Below are positions 38,876 through 49,409 of a DNA stretch of 64,000 bases, one piece after another (the first letter of the stretch is position 1; each line of letters opens with the position of its first letter). The notes under the pieces were generated by a model, which saw only the letters and a program-made list of their open reading frames with translations, did no database searches and had not been told where the DNA came from. The position numbers were made by a program, and so were the translations under genes. This DNA comes from Sphingomonadaceae bacterium PASS1. GTDB lineage: Bacteria; Pseudomonadota; Alphaproteobacteria; Sphingomonadales; Sphingomonadaceae. Location of the stretch: the NCBI GenBank assembly GCA_002255985.1, contig NKIR01000010.1, positions 1 to 64,000 on the forward strand. The letters are read 5' to 3'.

Positions 38876-39146
38876 AATCATGCCTCCACTGTTCATTTCA
38901 GATTATCTAGTTTGCTCGCATTGAGTAATCAAACTGGTTCGATATGTCCGTAAAAACGCGCCGGCTTCTTAGTTGGGGGCTACGTCGACTGGAAGGAACT
39001 TACCAAATTGGAACTCTTGCTATCAAATCTAGCACGCAATTATATGACGGATTAGGGCATGACATATCTCCTTTTCAATTTAAGAAGACGAACATATAAA
39101 GAACGAACTGAAAGTAAATAGCGAAATCGAATTTGCTGTGGACAAA
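38876..39146. other. AT-rich intergenic region with one possible small ORF
   Basis: This 271-nt spacer between the DUF1508-like gene and pssA is visibly poorer in GC than its surroundings. A 51-codon plus-strand ORF (ATG 38944 to TAA 39099, beginning MSVKTRRLLSWGLRRLEG) is open but has no clear Shine-Dalgarno and no recognisable domain. It is probably chance, or a remnant of a transferred gene. Confidence 0.3.
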
Positions 39147-39917
39147 CTATACTGTGTGCGTCTCAGCCGCCCGCCGTGCCTTTTTTACGCGCGCATAGCT
39201 TATGGCGCTAAACGGCAGCAGTCCTGCATAAACTATTGTCGCTCCGATCATCGCAACCCAAGGGGCAGCAACCAAGGTCGCGGTAAACAGACCAACAGTG
39301 GCGAGTGCCATGAAGCGCAGGCTGCGACGAACCTTGATCGACGACCAGCTGTAGGTGGCGACGTTGGAAACCATCAACACGGCGCAGACAAGCAACCATG
39401 GCCCAAGAAAGCGATAGTCACGTACCCATTCTGCACCGGTTTCGAACCAAATCATCATCGGCAGCAAGGCCAAAGCTGCTCCGGGCGGCGATGGGACGCC
39501 TGTGTTAAATCCCCCCAATTTATGTGGCTGGTCTTCGGTATCGATGCGTGCATTGAAACGCGCAAGCCGCAGCGCTGCGCACAACACAAAGAATACGGAG
39601 ATGGTCCAGCCGAAGCGCGGCATATCCTGCAGCACCCACATATACATGACCAGCGCCGGCGTTGCGCCGAAAGCAATCACATCCGACAGCGAATCCAGCT
39701 CTGCACCAAAACGGCTTTCGCCTTTCAACATGCGCGCGATGCGGCCGTCCATAACATCAAGCACACCTGCAATAACCATCGCGGCGACAGCATTTTCCCA
39801 GCGGCCCTGCATCGCAAACCATGCCCCCGAGAGGCCAGTGCACAAGGCAAGCGCGGTGATCGCATTTGGTGCGAGCGCCCGTAACGGAATGCCGGGGCGG
39901 GAGGGAAAATCGTTCAT
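39147..39917 (-). CDS. pssA: CDP-diacylglycerol-serine O-phosphatidyltransferase
   Basis: PssA (256 aa) makes phosphatidylserine from CDP-diacylglycerol and serine in the inner membrane. The CDP-alcohol phosphotransferase motif is complete: DVMDGRIARMLKGESRFGAELDSLSD. Six or more membrane helices follow the family topology. It is the second gene after psd, whose stop overlaps its start by one base, so the two steps to phosphatidylethanolamine are co-translated. Confidence 0.95.
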   Translation of the reverse strand: MNDFPSRPGIPLRALAPNAITALALCTGLSGAWFAMQGRWENAVAAMVIAGVLDVMDGRIARMLKGESRFGAELDSLSDVIAFGATPALVMYMWVLQDMPRFGWTISVFFVLCAALRLARFNARIDTEDQPHKLGGFNTGVPSPPGAALALLPMMIWFETGAEWVRDYRFLGPWLLVCAVLMVSNVATYSWSSIKVRRSLRFMALATVGLFTATLVAAPWVAMIGATIVYAGLLPFSAISYARVKKARRAAETHTV

Positions 39918-40651
39918 TAGTGTGCGACGGCAATCAAATCTTGGTCAACACCCAAGTCCGCAATAACCGTTTCGCCAGCAACGCAACGCTGCCCCTTAAT
40001 GACGCGCGATGATGTTCCGTGCGGCAAATATACATCCACGCGGCTGCCAAAGCGGATAAGGCCAATACGTTGGCCATTGGCAACGCTGTCGCCTTCTTTG
40101 ACAAAGGCAACAATACGGCGGGCGACGAGGCCAGCGATTTGCGTAAAGCCGATACGTACGCCGTCGCTGCGTTCCACGAGGAAGTGCTGACGTTCGTTTT
40201 CTTCGCTCGCTTTATCCAGGTCAGCGTTCAAAAACTTACCGGCGATGTACACAACGCGCTTGATCGTGCCGCGGATAGGCGTCCGGTTAATATGAACGTC
40301 AAAAACGCTCATAAAGATGGAAACCCGGGTCATCGGCTGATCGCCAAGGCCATCTAGTCCGCGCAGTTCTGCCGGTGGCAAGACTTGTTCAATCAAGGTG
40401 ACAAGGCCATCTGCTGGCGAAACCACAAAGCGGTCGTCTATGGGTGTTGCACGGACTGGATCGCGAAAGAAAGCGAGTGTCCATATGGTCACTGCGCCCA
40501 TGGGCCACGCGAGCGTCTCCCATGCCATAAATGCAAAAAACAGGGTGATGCCAGCTGCGATCAGGCCAAATTTACGGCCTTCGGGGTGAACAGGTGGAAA
40601 CGACCATTTCGCGACCCCGGTGCCCCGGTTTGTCAGTTCTTGTCTACTCAT
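39917..40651 (-). CDS. psd: phosphatidylserine decarboxylase, short form
   Basis: Psd (244 aa) is the archaeal/rhizobial type that decarboxylates phosphatidylserine to phosphatidylethanolamine. The self-cleavage site is the Gly-Ser in [11 protein letters not shown], which leaves the pyruvoyl group on the small subunit. [11 protein letters not shown] and SPADG are the other family blocks. An N-terminal hydrophobic stretch (about 28-55) anchors it. It is directly coupled to pssA. Confidence 0.94.
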   Translation of the reverse strand: MSRQELTNRGTGVAKWSFPPVHPEGRKFGLIAAGITLFFAFMAWETLAWPMGAVTIWTLAFFRDPVRATPIDDRFVVSPADGLVTLIEQVLPPAELRGLDGLGDQPMTRVSIFMSVFDVHINRTPIRGTIKRVVYIAGKFLNADLDKASEENERQHFLVERSDGVRIGFTQIAGLVARRIVAFVKEGDSVANGQRIGLIRFGSRVDVYLPHGTSSRVIKGQRCVAGETVIADLGVDQDLIAVAH

Positions 40652-40802
40652 GGACTTTAGCTAGGGGATGACGGTGCATATGACAACCTTTGATGCCGTT
40701 TCCGGCAATTTCCGACAATTACGGTAGCCAGTTGAACATATAGCAGACTTTGCTATGGCACCGTTCAATATCAAGACTCCCTAATGGAAAGTGCTTTCTA
40801 AC
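40652..40802. promoter_or_regulatory. divergent intergenic region psd / icd
   Basis: A 151-nt spacer holding both promoters. It contains the repeated trinucleotide stretch TTTCCGGCAATTTCCGACAA near 40698, possibly a direct repeat (TTTCCG twice, 12 nt apart). No recognised operator. Confidence 0.35.
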
Positions 40803-42023
40803 ATGGCAAAAATTAAGGTCAAAAATCCGGTTGTAGAACTCGATGGCGACGAAATGACTCGCATCATCTGGGAATGGATCAGGGAACGTCTCATCCTGCC
40901 ATATCTCGATATTGACCTGAAATATTACGACCTTGGTATGGAATACCGCGACAAGACCAATGACAAGGTGACTGTTGATTCCGCCAACGCAATCCGCGAA
41001 TTCGGTGTCGGCGTAAAATGCGCGACCATCACACCAGATGAAGCACGCGTGGAAGAGTTTGGCCTGCAGAAAATGTGGAAGTCGCCAAACGGCACAATCC
41101 GCAATATTTTGGGCGGCGTTGTTTTCCGTGAACCCATCGTCATCGAAAATGTACCGCGCCTTATTCCGGGCTGGACTGACCCTATCGTGATTGGCCGCCA
41201 TGCCTTTGGTGACCAGTATCGCGCGACCGATTTCCTCGTTCCTGGCCCCGGCACATTGCGTCTCGTTTGGGACGGCGACGATGGTCAAAAGATTGACGAG
41301 GAAGTGTTCCGTTATCCGTCGCCGGGCGTTGCCCTTGCGATGTACAATCTCGACGACTCGATCCGTGATTTTGCCCGTGCTTCGCTGAACTATGGCGTGA
41401 CCCGCGAATGGCCTGTGTATCTGTCGACCAAGAACACCATCCTGAAATGTTATGATGGCCGCTTTAAGGACCTGTTCCAAGAAGTGTACGAAGCCGAATT
41501 TGCCGAAAAGTTCAAAGCGCTCGGCATTGTGTACGAACATCGCTTGATCGATGACATGGTTGCATCTGCGCTGAAGTGGTCGGGCAAGTTCATCTGGGCG
41601 TGCAAAAACTATGATGGTGATGTGCAGTCCGACCAAGTCGCACAAGGATTTGGTTCGCTTGGATTGATGACGTCGATTCTGATGACACCAGATGGCAAGA
41701 CCGTTGAGGCTGAAGCGGCACATGGCACGGTAACGCGCCATTACCGCCAGCATCAGCAGGGCAAGGCAACATCGACCAACCCGATTGCGTCGATTTTTGC
41801 ATGGACCGGCGGTCTGAAATTCCGCGGCAAGTTTGACGAAACACCTGAAGTGACGCGCTTTGCGGAAACGCTTGAAGAAGTGTGCATCCAGACCGTTGAA
41901 GATGGCCACATGACAAAGGATCTCGCGATCCTCATTGGTCCAGACCAAGCATGGATGACGACCGAGCAGTTCTTTGAACAAGTTCGCGCCAACCTCGAAG
42001 TCAAAATGGGTAGCTGGCAGTAA
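40803..42023 (+). CDS. icd: NADP-dependent isocitrate dehydrogenase
   Basis: This 406-aa isocitrate dehydrogenase (the subfamily shared with eukaryotic NADP enzymes) decarboxylates isocitrate to 2-oxoglutarate. It starts [23 protein letters not shown]. The isocitrate loop [17 protein letters not shown] (metal Asp) and [11 protein letters not shown] (NADP) are present. A GGAAA element precedes the ATG. Its product is a plausible KorAB substrate. Confidence 0.96.
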   Translation: MAKIKVKNPVVELDGDEMTRIIWEWIRERLILPYLDIDLKYYDLGMEYRDKTNDKVTVDSANAIREFGVGVKCATITPDEARVEEFGLQKMWKSPNGTIRNILGGVVFREPIVIENVPRLIPGWTDPIVIGRHAFGDQYRATDFLVPGPGTLRLVWDGDDGQKIDEEVFRYPSPGVALAMYNLDDSIRDFARASLNYGVTREWPVYLSTKNTILKCYDGRFKDLFQEVYEAEFAEKFKALGIVYEHRLIDDMVASALKWSGKFIWACKNYDGDVQSDQVAQGFGSLGLMTSILMTPDGKTVEAEAAHGTVTRHYRQHQQGKATSTNPIASIFAWTGGLKFRGKFDETPEVTRFAETLEEVCIQTVEDGHMTKDLAILIGPDQAWMTTEQFFEQVRANLEVKMGSWQ

Positions 42024-42046
42024 CACTAAGCTCATAAGTCCAACAA

Positions 42047-42075
42047 AGCGCGGAGGGCGACCTCCGCGCTTTTTT
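42047..42075 (+). terminator. strong intrinsic terminator of icd
   Basis: AGCGCGGAGG-GCGA-CCTCCGCGCT forms a perfect 10-bp stem (42047-42070) followed at once by TTTTT. It sits 24 nt after the icd stop. A textbook rho-independent terminator. Confidence 0.95.
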
Positions 42076-42123
42076 ATTGTCCTGTTCTTCCCTTATCATG
42101 CCGCATAGGCGTACAAGGTGCAC

Positions 42124-43884
42124 ATGGCAGGCGAACTACACGGCGAAAGCATCAACCATCTGCTCGTCATTCTGGGCGCAGCCGGCATCGTCATCCCGGC
42201 CTTCGCCCGTTTTCGCATTACGCCCATTATCGGCTTCATCTTGGTGGGTATACTTGTCGGGCCAATGGGCCTTGGCACCTTGGCACCGCGCTATCCATTG
42301 CTTGAATGGGTCACCATCACCGATACAGAGGGCATTGGACCCATTGGCGAATATGGCATTATCTTATTGCTGTTCTCGATAGGGCTTGAACTATCCTTTC
42401 GGCGACTATGGAAAATGCGCCGTCTGGTTTTTGGCGTCGGTGCGGCGCAATTGTTCGGCGCAGGGCTGATAATTGCTACAGGGCTGTTGTTGTTCGGTTA
42501 TAACCTGGCGGCTGCGATTGGCATCGGCATCGCGCTCGCGCTTTCATCTACTGCGCTTGTGCTGCCGATATCAGGCACACATTCTGCCGTTGGAAAATCA
42601 GCGCTTGCGATGTTACTTTTCGAAGATCTTGCAATCGTTCCGATCATCTTTGTCTTGGGCGCGCTGCTTCCCCAAGATGGATCGGATTCCTGGGAAGGCA
42701 TGGTTGCTGTGCTCTGGCAAGGCACATTGGTGATCGTCGGCATGCTTGTGCTGGGCCGTTTCTTCTTACCCCGCCTGTTCGGACAGGCAGCGCGCACCAA
42801 AAGCCCTGAGCTTTTTGTGTCGGTCAGCCTGTTGGTTGTCATTGTGGCAAGTCTCGCAACCAGCGCGGTTGGCCTTTCGCCCATCGTCGGCGCAATGATC
42901 GCTGGGTTGTTAATCGCCGAGACGGACTACCATGCTGAAGTCGAAGTCGTGACTGCGCCGTTCAAGGGGCTCGCGCTAGGTGTGTTTCTAATCAGCATCG
43001 GTATGCAAGTCGATCTGCGCTTTGTCGCAGCCAATTGGGCAGCCTTGGTCGGTGCTGTAGCGGGGGTAGTGCTCATAAAAGCCGCCGTTACCGCAGGCCT
43101 GCTAAAATTGAACGGCGCACGCATGGGGACCGCCGCGGAGACGGGTGTTCTTATGGGAAGCCCATCGGAAACCACACTCATTGTTCTAGGCGCAGCCGGC
43201 GCGGCGCAGATTATTGACGCCGCGACGATCAATTTCTGGCAAGTCGCAACGGCGATTGGCTTAACCATCACGCCGATATTGGCACGCATCGGCCACGACA
43301 TGGCGCGCCGCCTTGAACTGCGCGAGACCGATGACGAGGTGCATGAACAAGACCCGGCGCAAGAACCGCGGACGGTCGTTATCGGCTTTGGCCGGGTCGG
43401 GCAGTTGGTTGCCGACATGCTCACGACGCATGGGCAGCCCTATGTCGCGGTTGAATCCAATGTGGATGCGGTCACAGCGGCGCGGCGCGGTGGGTATAAA
43501 GTTATCTTCGGCGACATCTCACGGCCCGAAACATTGGACAAGCTGAGCCTTGGCCACGCAAAGGCGCTTATTCTGACAATGGACCAACCCGTGCTGGCCG
43601 AACATATCGTCAAACGTGTCCGCCAATGGTTGCCAGAGATAACCATCATCGTGCGCGCGCGGGATGCAGACCATGCCGCACGACTATATCAAGCGGGTGC
43701 AACCGATGCCGTTCCAGAAACGCTGGAAAGCTCGCTACAGCTATCGGAAGCTGTGCTTGTCGATCTTGGCGTGGCCATGGGGCCCGTGATCGCGTCGATT
43801 CACGAAAAGCGCGAAGAATTCCGGCGGCAGATTAAAGAAGCCGGAGGCCTCTACGAGGCCCCCAAGCTGAAGCTTACGCCTTAA
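42124..43884 (+). CDS. CPA2 family monovalent cation:proton antiporter with RCK domain
   Basis: A 586-aa KefB/KefC-like antiporter: about 12 membrane helices (1 to about 385, including [18 protein letters not shown] and STALVLPI) followed by a TrkA-N/RCK domain (about 415-530) with the NAD motif [12 protein letters not shown]. It exchanges K+ or Na+ for protons, usually under redox or electrophile control. The ATG at 42124 has AAGG 5 nt before. The stop codon shares bases with the alaS stop (TTAA at 43881-43884), so the genes are exactly tail to tail. Confidence 0.92.
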   Translation: MAGELHGESINHLLVILGAAGIVIPAFARFRITPIIGFILVGILVGPMGLGTLAPRYPLLEWVTITDTEGIGPIGEYGIILLLFSIGLELSFRRLWKMRRLVFGVGAAQLFGAGLIIATGLLLFGYNLAAAIGIGIALALSSTALVLPISGTHSAVGKSALAMLLFEDLAIVPIIFVLGALLPQDGSDSWEGMVAVLWQGTLVIVGMLVLGRFFLPRLFGQAARTKSPELFVSVSLLVVIVASLATSAVGLSPIVGAMIAGLLIAETDYHAEVEVVTAPFKGLALGVFLISIGMQVDLRFVAANWAALVGAVAGVVLIKAAVTAGLLKLNGARMGTAAETGVLMGSPSETTLIVLGAAGAAQIIDAATINFWQVATAIGLTITPILARIGHDMARRLELRETDDEVHEQDPAQEPRTVVIGFGRVGQLVADMLTTHGQPYVAVESNVDAVTAARRGGYKVIFGDISRPETLDKLSLGHAKALILTMDQPVLAEHIVKRVRQWLPEITIIVRARDADHAARLYQAGATDAVPETLESSLQLSEAVLVDLGVAMGPVIASIHEKREEFRRQIKEAGGLYEAPKLKLTP

Positions 43885-46523
43885 CCCGCAATCTTTGCCC
43901 TGATGGCATCCAATGCCGCCTGCGCCAGTTCAGCGCCGGCTGGGCCGCCACCTTGCGCCATATCAGGACGTCCACCGCCACCTTGCGCACCCATCGCCTC
44001 GGTCGCGGCGCGAACAAGGTCTGGAGCGGTCAGCGTGGCGTGGAGCGCAGGTGAAACCGCAACAACGACGGTGTTGCTGTTCTCGTTCGCAGCGATGATG
44101 GCGACGATGCCGCTACCAATGGCCTTCATCTGGTCATCGGCCAAACCGCGCAGGGCCTTTGGCTCGATACCATTGATAACTTGTCCCATGAATGTGACAT
44201 CGCCGATTGTTTCGGCCTCTGCCTTGGGACCACTGCCACCGGACAATGCGAGCGCGGTTTTGGCTTCGGAGAGTTCTTTCTCCATCCGCTTGCGTTCACT
44301 CATCAATGTTTCAATACGCGCGCCGACTTCATCAGGCGCGGTTTTCAGCATCGCGGCTACATTCTTCAACTGTGTTTCGCGGCCAACGAGCCAGAGGCGT
44401 GCGGCCTCTCCGGTCAACGCCTCAATCCGGCGGATACCGCTGGCGACAGCGCCTTCAGAAATGATCGTGAACAGGGCAATGTCACCCAATGCGTTCACAT
44501 GCGTGCCACCGCACAGTTCGAGAGAATAATGCGTGTCATCGCTTTTGCCCATCGTCAGCACGCGGACTTCCTCGCCATATTTCTCGCCAAACAAAGCAAG
44601 CGCACCCGCAGCGACTGCGTCATCGGGGGTCATCAAACGCGTGGTTACGCCCTGATTGCCGCGAATTTGTGCGTTCACATCGGCCTCGATCAGCGCAATT
44701 TCATCAGCCGTCACCGCCTGATTATGCGAGAAGTCAAACCGCAGACGATCAGGCGCAACGAGGCTGCCCTTTTGGGTGACATGGCTGCCAAGTCGTTCAC
44801 GCAATGATGCGTGGAGCAAATGGGTTGCGCTATGGTTGGCGCGCAGGGAGTCGCGGCGGCCTGTATCAATTTTCAAGGTAACAAAGTCGCCGACCTTGAT
44901 CTCGCCCGTTCCAATCGTCACCTGATGTGCATGCAAACGTCCAAGCGGCTTTGCAGTATCGGTGACATCACCGCGCATGTTGGCGCTTGAAATGACGCCA
45001 GCGTCGCCCATCTGGCCGCCGCTTTCGCCGTAAAATGGCGTCTGGTTGGTGATGACGGTCACAGTGTCGTTTGCCACAGCAGACTGCACTTCAACGCCAT
45101 CATTTACGAGGGCAACGACTTGCCCCTCGCCTTCATTTGCTGCGTACCCTGTAAACTCGGTCGTTCCAACGCGTTCGGCGATGTCGAACCATACGTCGTC
45201 CGATGCCTTGGCGCCGGAACCCTTCCAAGCGGCACGTGCCATCGCCTTTTGATTGTTCATGGCGGTTTCAAAACCGGCCTGATCAATGCCCAAGCCCTGC
45301 GCCCGCAACGCGTCTTCGGTCAGGTCATATGGAAAGCCATATGTGTCATACAGTTTGAACGCGGTATCGCCGGCAAGGATATCGCCGGGCTGCATACCCG
45401 TGGTGGCTTCATCAAGCAGCTTGATACCCTTGTCCAGCGTGCGGCGGAACTGGGTTTCTTCCTGCTTCAACGTCGCTTCGATCATCGGTTGCGCACGTAG
45501 CAATTCGGGATAGGCCGCGCCCATTTCCGCGGCGAGGCTGCCGACCAAACGGTGCATCAACGGCTCTTTCGCGCCAAGGATGTGCGCATGGCGCATGGCG
45601 CGGCGCATGATACGGCGCAGAACATAGCCGCGACCTTCATTCGACGGCATGACGCCGTCGGCCAACAGGAAGCTGGTCGAGCGTAAATGGTCGGCAATCA
45701 CGCGGTGGCTGGCCATTTGTTCACCCTGCGCCTTGGTACCGGTCAGCTCTTCCGACGCATTGATCAGCGCCTTGAACGTGTCCGTATCGTAATTGTCGTG
45801 CACGCCCTGCATGACCGCAGCGATGCGCTCAAGCCCCATGCCGGTATCAATCGACGGCTTTGGCAACGGCACATCGGTGCCGTCATCCTGCCGCTCGAAC
45901 TGCATGAACACGAGGTTCCAGATTTCGACAAAACGGTCGCCATCTTCATCCGGGCTTCCGGGAGGGCCGCCAAAGATATGGTCGCCATGGTCATAAAAGA
46001 TTTCGCTGCACGGGCCGCATGGCCCAGTGTCACCCATCGACCAGAAATTATCGTTCGTGGCGATACGGATAATACGCTCTTCAGGAAGGCCCGCAATCTT
46101 GCGCCAAAGGTCGAACGCCTCATCATCGGTATGGTAAACCGTGGTCGTCAGGCGCGATGGATCAAGGCCCCATTCCTTGGTCAGCAATGTCCACGCATGG
46201 GTAATCGCCTGTTCTTTGAAATAATCGCCGAACGAGAAATTGCCGAGCATTTCGAAGAAAGTATGATGACGCGCCGTGTAGCCGACATTGTCCAGATCAT
46301 TATGCTTACCGCCCGCACGCACGCATTTCTGGCTTGAAGCTGCACGCGGCGTTTCGCGGCTTTCAAGGCCCGTAAATACGTTTTTGAACGGTACCATGCC
46401 GGCATTGACGAACATCAATGTCGGGTCATTGTACGGCACGAGTGGCGCGGACGAGACTATGTCGTGCTGAGCAGCACCGAAATAGTCAAGGAAACTGCGG
46501 CGAATATCATTGGTCGATGTCAT
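43881..46523 (-). CDS. alaS: alanyl-tRNA synthetase
   Basis: AlaRS (880 aa) is the full bacterial enzyme. Class II motif 2 is in the [18 protein letters not shown] segment. An editing domain follows with the HxxxH zinc site ([10 protein letters not shown]) and the CGGTH motif in [11 protein letters not shown]-Ala tail ends with RPDMAQGGG. It attaches Ala to tRNA(Ala) and clears Ser/Gly mischarging. Start [15 protein letters not shown]. Confidence 0.97.
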   Translation of the reverse strand: MTSTNDIRRSFLDYFGAAQHDIVSSAPLVPYNDPTLMFVNAGMVPFKNVFTGLESRETPRAASSQKCVRAGGKHNDLDNVGYTARHHTFFEMLGNFSFGDYFKEQAITHAWTLLTKEWGLDPSRLTTTVYHTDDEAFDLWRKIAGLPEERIIRIATNDNFWSMGDTGPCGPCSEIFYDHGDHIFGGPPGSPDEDGDRFVEIWNLVFMQFERQDDGTDVPLPKPSIDTGMGLERIAAVMQGVHDNYDTDTFKALINASEELTGTKAQGEQMASHRVIADHLRSTSFLLADGVMPSNEGRGYVLRRIMRRAMRHAHILGAKEPLMHRLVGSLAAEMGAAYPELLRAQPMIEATLKQEETQFRRTLDKGIKLLDEATTGMQPGDILAGDTAFKLYDTYGFPYDLTEDALRAQGLGIDQAGFETAMNNQKAMARAAWKGSGAKASDDVWFDIAERVGTTEFTGYAANEGEGQVVALVNDGVEVQSAVANDTVTVITNQTPFYGESGGQMGDAGVISSANMRGDVTDTAKPLGRLHAHQVTIGTGEIKVGDFVTLKIDTGRRDSLRANHSATHLLHASLRERLGSHVTQKGSLVAPDRLRFDFSHNQAVTADEIALIEADVNAQIRGNQGVTTRLMTPDDAVAAGALALFGEKYGEEVRVLTMGKSDDTHYSLELCGGTHVNALGDIALFTIISEGAVASGIRRIEALTGEAARLWLVGRETQLKNVAAMLKTAPDEVGARIETLMSERKRMEKELSEAKTALALSGGSGPKAEAETIGDVTFMGQVINGIEPKALRGLADDQMKAIGSGIVAIIAANENSNTVVVAVSPALHATLTAPDLVRAATEAMGAQGGGGRPDMAQGGGPAGAELAQAALDAIRAKIAG

Positions 46524-46586
46524 AACGAAAGCGACTTAGGGAACGACTCGCCGCCCTGCAAGCCGGATATGCACTTTGCCGCTCCC

Positions 46587-47213
46587 TCAGGCATAAGCGT
46601 AGGGTCCGCCCTTTTCGAGCGCGCGCTGAAATGCTGGACGCGCGTGGATTGTTTCAACAAATTTCGTGAGGTTCGGGCGGTTGGCGGCACGGCCCATTTT
46701 GACCGCAGCTTCCGCTGGAAAGCCCAACATGATGTCGGCGCCGCTCATCGTATCACCCACAAACCATCCGCTGGCTTTCAAACCGTCCTCCATGAACTGG
46801 AAATGGCTTTCCAATTGCTCACTAATGCGCGGATGCAGCGGCGCGGCGGCTTCGCCCAGACGGGCCGTGTAAAGGTTGAGCAAAATTGGCGTCATCACTG
46901 AACCTTCGGCAAAATGCAGCCACTCAAGGTAGCGGATATGTTTGTCTGACCCGCGTGGCGGCACCATATGCGCGCCGTTATGACGCTCACAAAGATATTC
47001 GACGATGGCCCCTGATTCAAAAACGATATTGCCGGCGTCTTCTATCATCGGTGACTTACCCAAAGGATGTATTTTCAAAAGCGCCTCGGGCGCAAGATTG
47101 GTAACGGCATCGCGTTGGTGGTGCACAATTTCATAGGGAACGTTCAATTCCTCAAGGAGCCACAAAATCCGTTGCGACCGCGAATTGTTCAAATGGTGCA
47201 CTGTGATGGTCAT
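46587..47213 (-). CDS. glutathione S-transferase family protein
   Basis: A 208-aa cytosolic GST: thioredoxin-fold N-domain starting MTITVHHLNNSRSQRILWLLEELNVPYE with a likely catalytic Ser/Asn near residues 10-11, the glutathione-binding GKSPMIED and FESGAIVEYL (Glu-Ser), and an all-helical C-domain ending KGGPYAYA. It resembles bacterial GSTs with YyaP/YfcG-like N-termini. The start overlaps the arginase-family stop by 4 nt. Confidence 0.9.
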   Translation of the reverse strand: MTITVHHLNNSRSQRILWLLEELNVPYEIVHHQRDAVTNLAPEALLKIHPLGKSPMIEDAGNIVFESGAIVEYLCERHNGAHMVPPRGSDKHIRYLEWLHFAEGSVMTPILLNLYTARLGEAAAPLHPRISEQLESHFQFMEDGLKASGWFVGDTMSGADIMLGFPAEAAVKMGRAANRPNLTKFVETIHARPAFQRALEKGGPYAYA

Positions 47214-48034
47214 GGTCGTTCTCCTGAATGATTTTGATAGATACGCGCGGCGATTTCCCGAACTAGCTTTGCCGCGACGATTGCAGTAACATCGGTCACG
47301 TCGCGTTGGGGATTAAGTTCCACGACATCCGCGCCAACGATTGGCGCATTTTGTCTGGCAAGTACCGAAAGGACTTCGCGGACCGTCAGGCCACCCGGCT
47401 CCGGATGCGCCACACCCGGCGCCTCCGACGGGTCAAGGCCATCGAGATCAAAACTGATGTAGAGCGGCCCTTCAAGAACGGGAACATGCTCCGGCGAGAA
47501 GTTCAGCATCGGAAGTATTTCAACGCCATAACGCTCCGCCTGTTCGCGGCAGTGGCGGTTCAGCGTCCGGATACCAACTTGAACAATGCGCTTTGCGTGC
47601 CCCGCTTCCAATATGCGGGCAAATGGCGATGCATGGCTGCGCGGATTGCCTTCAAAATCGGCATAAATGTCGGGGTGCGCATCAAAATGCAAAATGTTGA
47701 GCGGACCATGACGCGCCGCCAGAGCCGCCACCACCGGATATGTTACCGAATGATCGCCGCCCAGCAGCAGAGGAACCGCCCCCGCGTCCATCGCGTCAAC
47801 CACCGCCTTTATGATGAGCGCGTCATCAGCCGCGGTATCGACATCCAAAAGCGGCACATCGCCGCAATCTATCAGGGCAATGTCAGTTCCTATTTCAAGG
47901 CCACACTCGGTCGATAGGTTACCCCGATCGCTAAATAGCGCATGACGAATGGCTGTCGGTGCCGCCGCTGCGCCACGTTCGAACGAACTGTTTTGATCCG
48001 TGGGCAAGCCGATCAGGTGAATCTGGAGTGTCAT
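47210..48034 (-). CDS. arginase/agmatinase family ureohydrolase
   Basis: This 274-aa binuclear manganese ureohydrolase has GGDHSVTYP, HFDAHPDIY, SFDLDGLDPSEAPG and a final ELNPQRD, giving the full set of His and Asp ligands. The SHASPF segment after DAHPD is arginase-like, so arginine to ornithine plus urea is likely, though agmatinase or another guanidino substrate is possible. It is coupled to the downstream GST gene. Confidence 0.9.
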   Translation of the reverse strand: MTLQIHLIGLPTDQNSSFERGAAAAPTAIRHALFSDRGNLSTECGLEIGTDIALIDCGDVPLLDVDTAADDALIIKAVVDAMDAGAVPLLLGGDHSVTYPVVAALAARHGPLNILHFDAHPDIYADFEGNPRSHASPFARILEAGHAKRIVQVGIRTLNRHCREQAERYGVEILPMLNFSPEHVPVLEGPLYISFDLDGLDPSEAPGVAHPEPGGLTVREVLSVLARQNAPIVGADVVELNPQRDVTDVTAIVAAKLVREIAARIYQNHSGERP

Positions 48035-48130
48035 TGATGCAATTGTGCCTTAGCCACCCTGCCTGTCAAGAAGTCAGCGGCACAAGCGCGCTCGACTCCT
48101 AACATATATCTGTGCGCGGCAAAACCAAGT

Positions 48131-48160
48131 GACCCGCCCTGGGGTGGACCAGGACGGGTC
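48131..48160 (-). terminator. hairpin downstream of recA
   Basis: GACCCG-c-CCTGG (48131-48142) pairs with CCAGG-a-CGGGTC (48149-48160) around a 6-nt loop. On the minus strand it is followed by ACTTGGTTTTG, moderately T-rich, about 44 nt after the recA stop. A likely terminator for recA. Confidence 0.6.
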
Positions 48161-48203
48161 GAAAGCAGCGGCCTCAGGCAAGGCCACGCTTGTTCGCATG
48201 TTT

Positions 48204-49283
48204 TTAAACGTCGTCTTCCGCTTCAGGTCCTGCCATCAGGACTTCAGCGACTTCTTCGGTCTTGCCCCGAATGGCGGCCTCCAACCGTGCTGCGACTTCA
48301 GGGTTTTCCGTGAGATAGGTTTTTGAATTCTCACGACCCTGCCCAATACGGATCGAGTCATAGCTGAACCAGCTGCCGGACTTTTCGACAATTCCCGCCT
48401 TCACGCCCAAATCCAAAAGTTCCCCGGTTTTGGAAATACCTTCGCCGTACATGATGTCGAATTCGACCTGCTTGAAAGGTGGAGCTACCTTGTTTTTCAC
48501 AACCTTCACGCGGGTTGTGTTGCCCACAATATCTTCACCAGACTTAATCTGACCCGTGCGGCGAATATCCAAACGGACCGACGCATAGAATTTCAACGCA
48601 TTACCGCCCGTGGTCGTTTCGGGCGAACCGTACATCACGCCGATTTTCATGCGGATCTGGTTGATGAAGATCACCATGCAGTTTGACCGGCTGATCGAAC
48701 CTGTAATTTTGCGAAGCGCCTGGCTCATCAAACGTGCTTGCAAGCCGACATGGCTGTCGCCCATTTCGCCTTCGATTTCGGCGCGCGGCACAAGTGCAGC
48801 AACTGAGTCGATAACCACAATGTCGACTGCGTTAGAACGCACCAACGTATCTGCAATCTCAAGTGCTTGCTCACCCGTGTCGGGCTGCGACACGATAAGG
48901 TTATCAATATCGACACCCAATTTCTTCGCATAGCCCGGATCCAACGCATGCTCTGCATCGATAAATGCAGCTGTACCGCCTGCCTTCTGCGCCTCTGCAA
49001 TTGCATGCAGGGTCAGCGTCGTCTTACCCGAGCTTTCTGGACCGTAAATTTCGATCACGCGTCCCTTGGGCAGACCGCCAATGCCGAGCGCAATATCCAA
49101 ACCAAGCGAGCCTGTGGACACTGCATCAATCGAAATAGCCTCACGGCTACCCAGCTTCATCGCCGAGCCTTTACCGAAGGCACGATCAATCTGCGCAAGC
49201 GCTGCTTCTAGCGCCTTTTCACGTTCCGAACTTTTCATACCGTTTGCCTGATTCCCATCGACCATTTTAAGACTTGCTGCCAT
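48204..49283 (-). CDS. recA: recombinase RecA
   Basis: RecA (359 aa) is complete: Walker [13 protein letters not shown] near residue 79, Walker [13 protein letters not shown], the L1/L2 DNA-binding loops ([22 protein letters not shown]) and an acidic C-terminus (GPEAEDDV). It drives homologous recombination and LexA self-cleavage. The upstream SOS box shows it is LexA-controlled. Confidence 0.98.
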   Translation of the reverse strand: MAASLKMVDGNQANGMKSSEREKALEAALAQIDRAFGKGSAMKLGSREAISIDAVSTGSLGLDIALGIGGLPKGRVIEIYGPESSGKTTLTLHAIAEAQKAGGTAAFIDAEHALDPGYAKKLGVDIDNLIVSQPDTGEQALEIADTLVRSNAVDIVVIDSVAALVPRAEIEGEMGDSHVGLQARLMSQALRKITGSISRSNCMVIFINQIRMKIGVMYGSPETTTGGNALKFYASVRLDIRRTGQIKSGEDIVGNTTRVKVVKNKVAPPFKQVEFDIMYGEGISKTGELLDLGVKAGIVEKSGSWFSYDSIRIGQGRENSKTYLTENPEVAARLEAAIRGKTEEVAEVLMAGPEAEDDV

Positions 49284-49360
49284 TTTTCCACTCCTTTAGC
49301 GTCATGCCTGTTCCGAATTATCATCCGGAATAACAACTATGTACACCTTCTGTTCCAAAA

Positions 49361-49375
49361 GAACAAGAGCGGAAC
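49361..49375 (-). promoter_or_regulatory. LexA SOS box upstream of recA
   Basis: On the minus strand GTTC-CGCTCTT-GTTC matches exactly the alphaproteobacterial LexA operator GTTC-N7-GTTC. It is 78 nt upstream of the recA start codon. Confidence 0.9.
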
Positions 49376-49409
49376 AAAATTATTTATTCGTTTATTTTCA
49401 ATAACTAAC

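Noticed and set aside
40719-42035. 438-codon minus-strand open frame across icd
   Set aside because: Antisense of isocitrate dehydrogenase; composition is that of a shadow frame and it has no start context.
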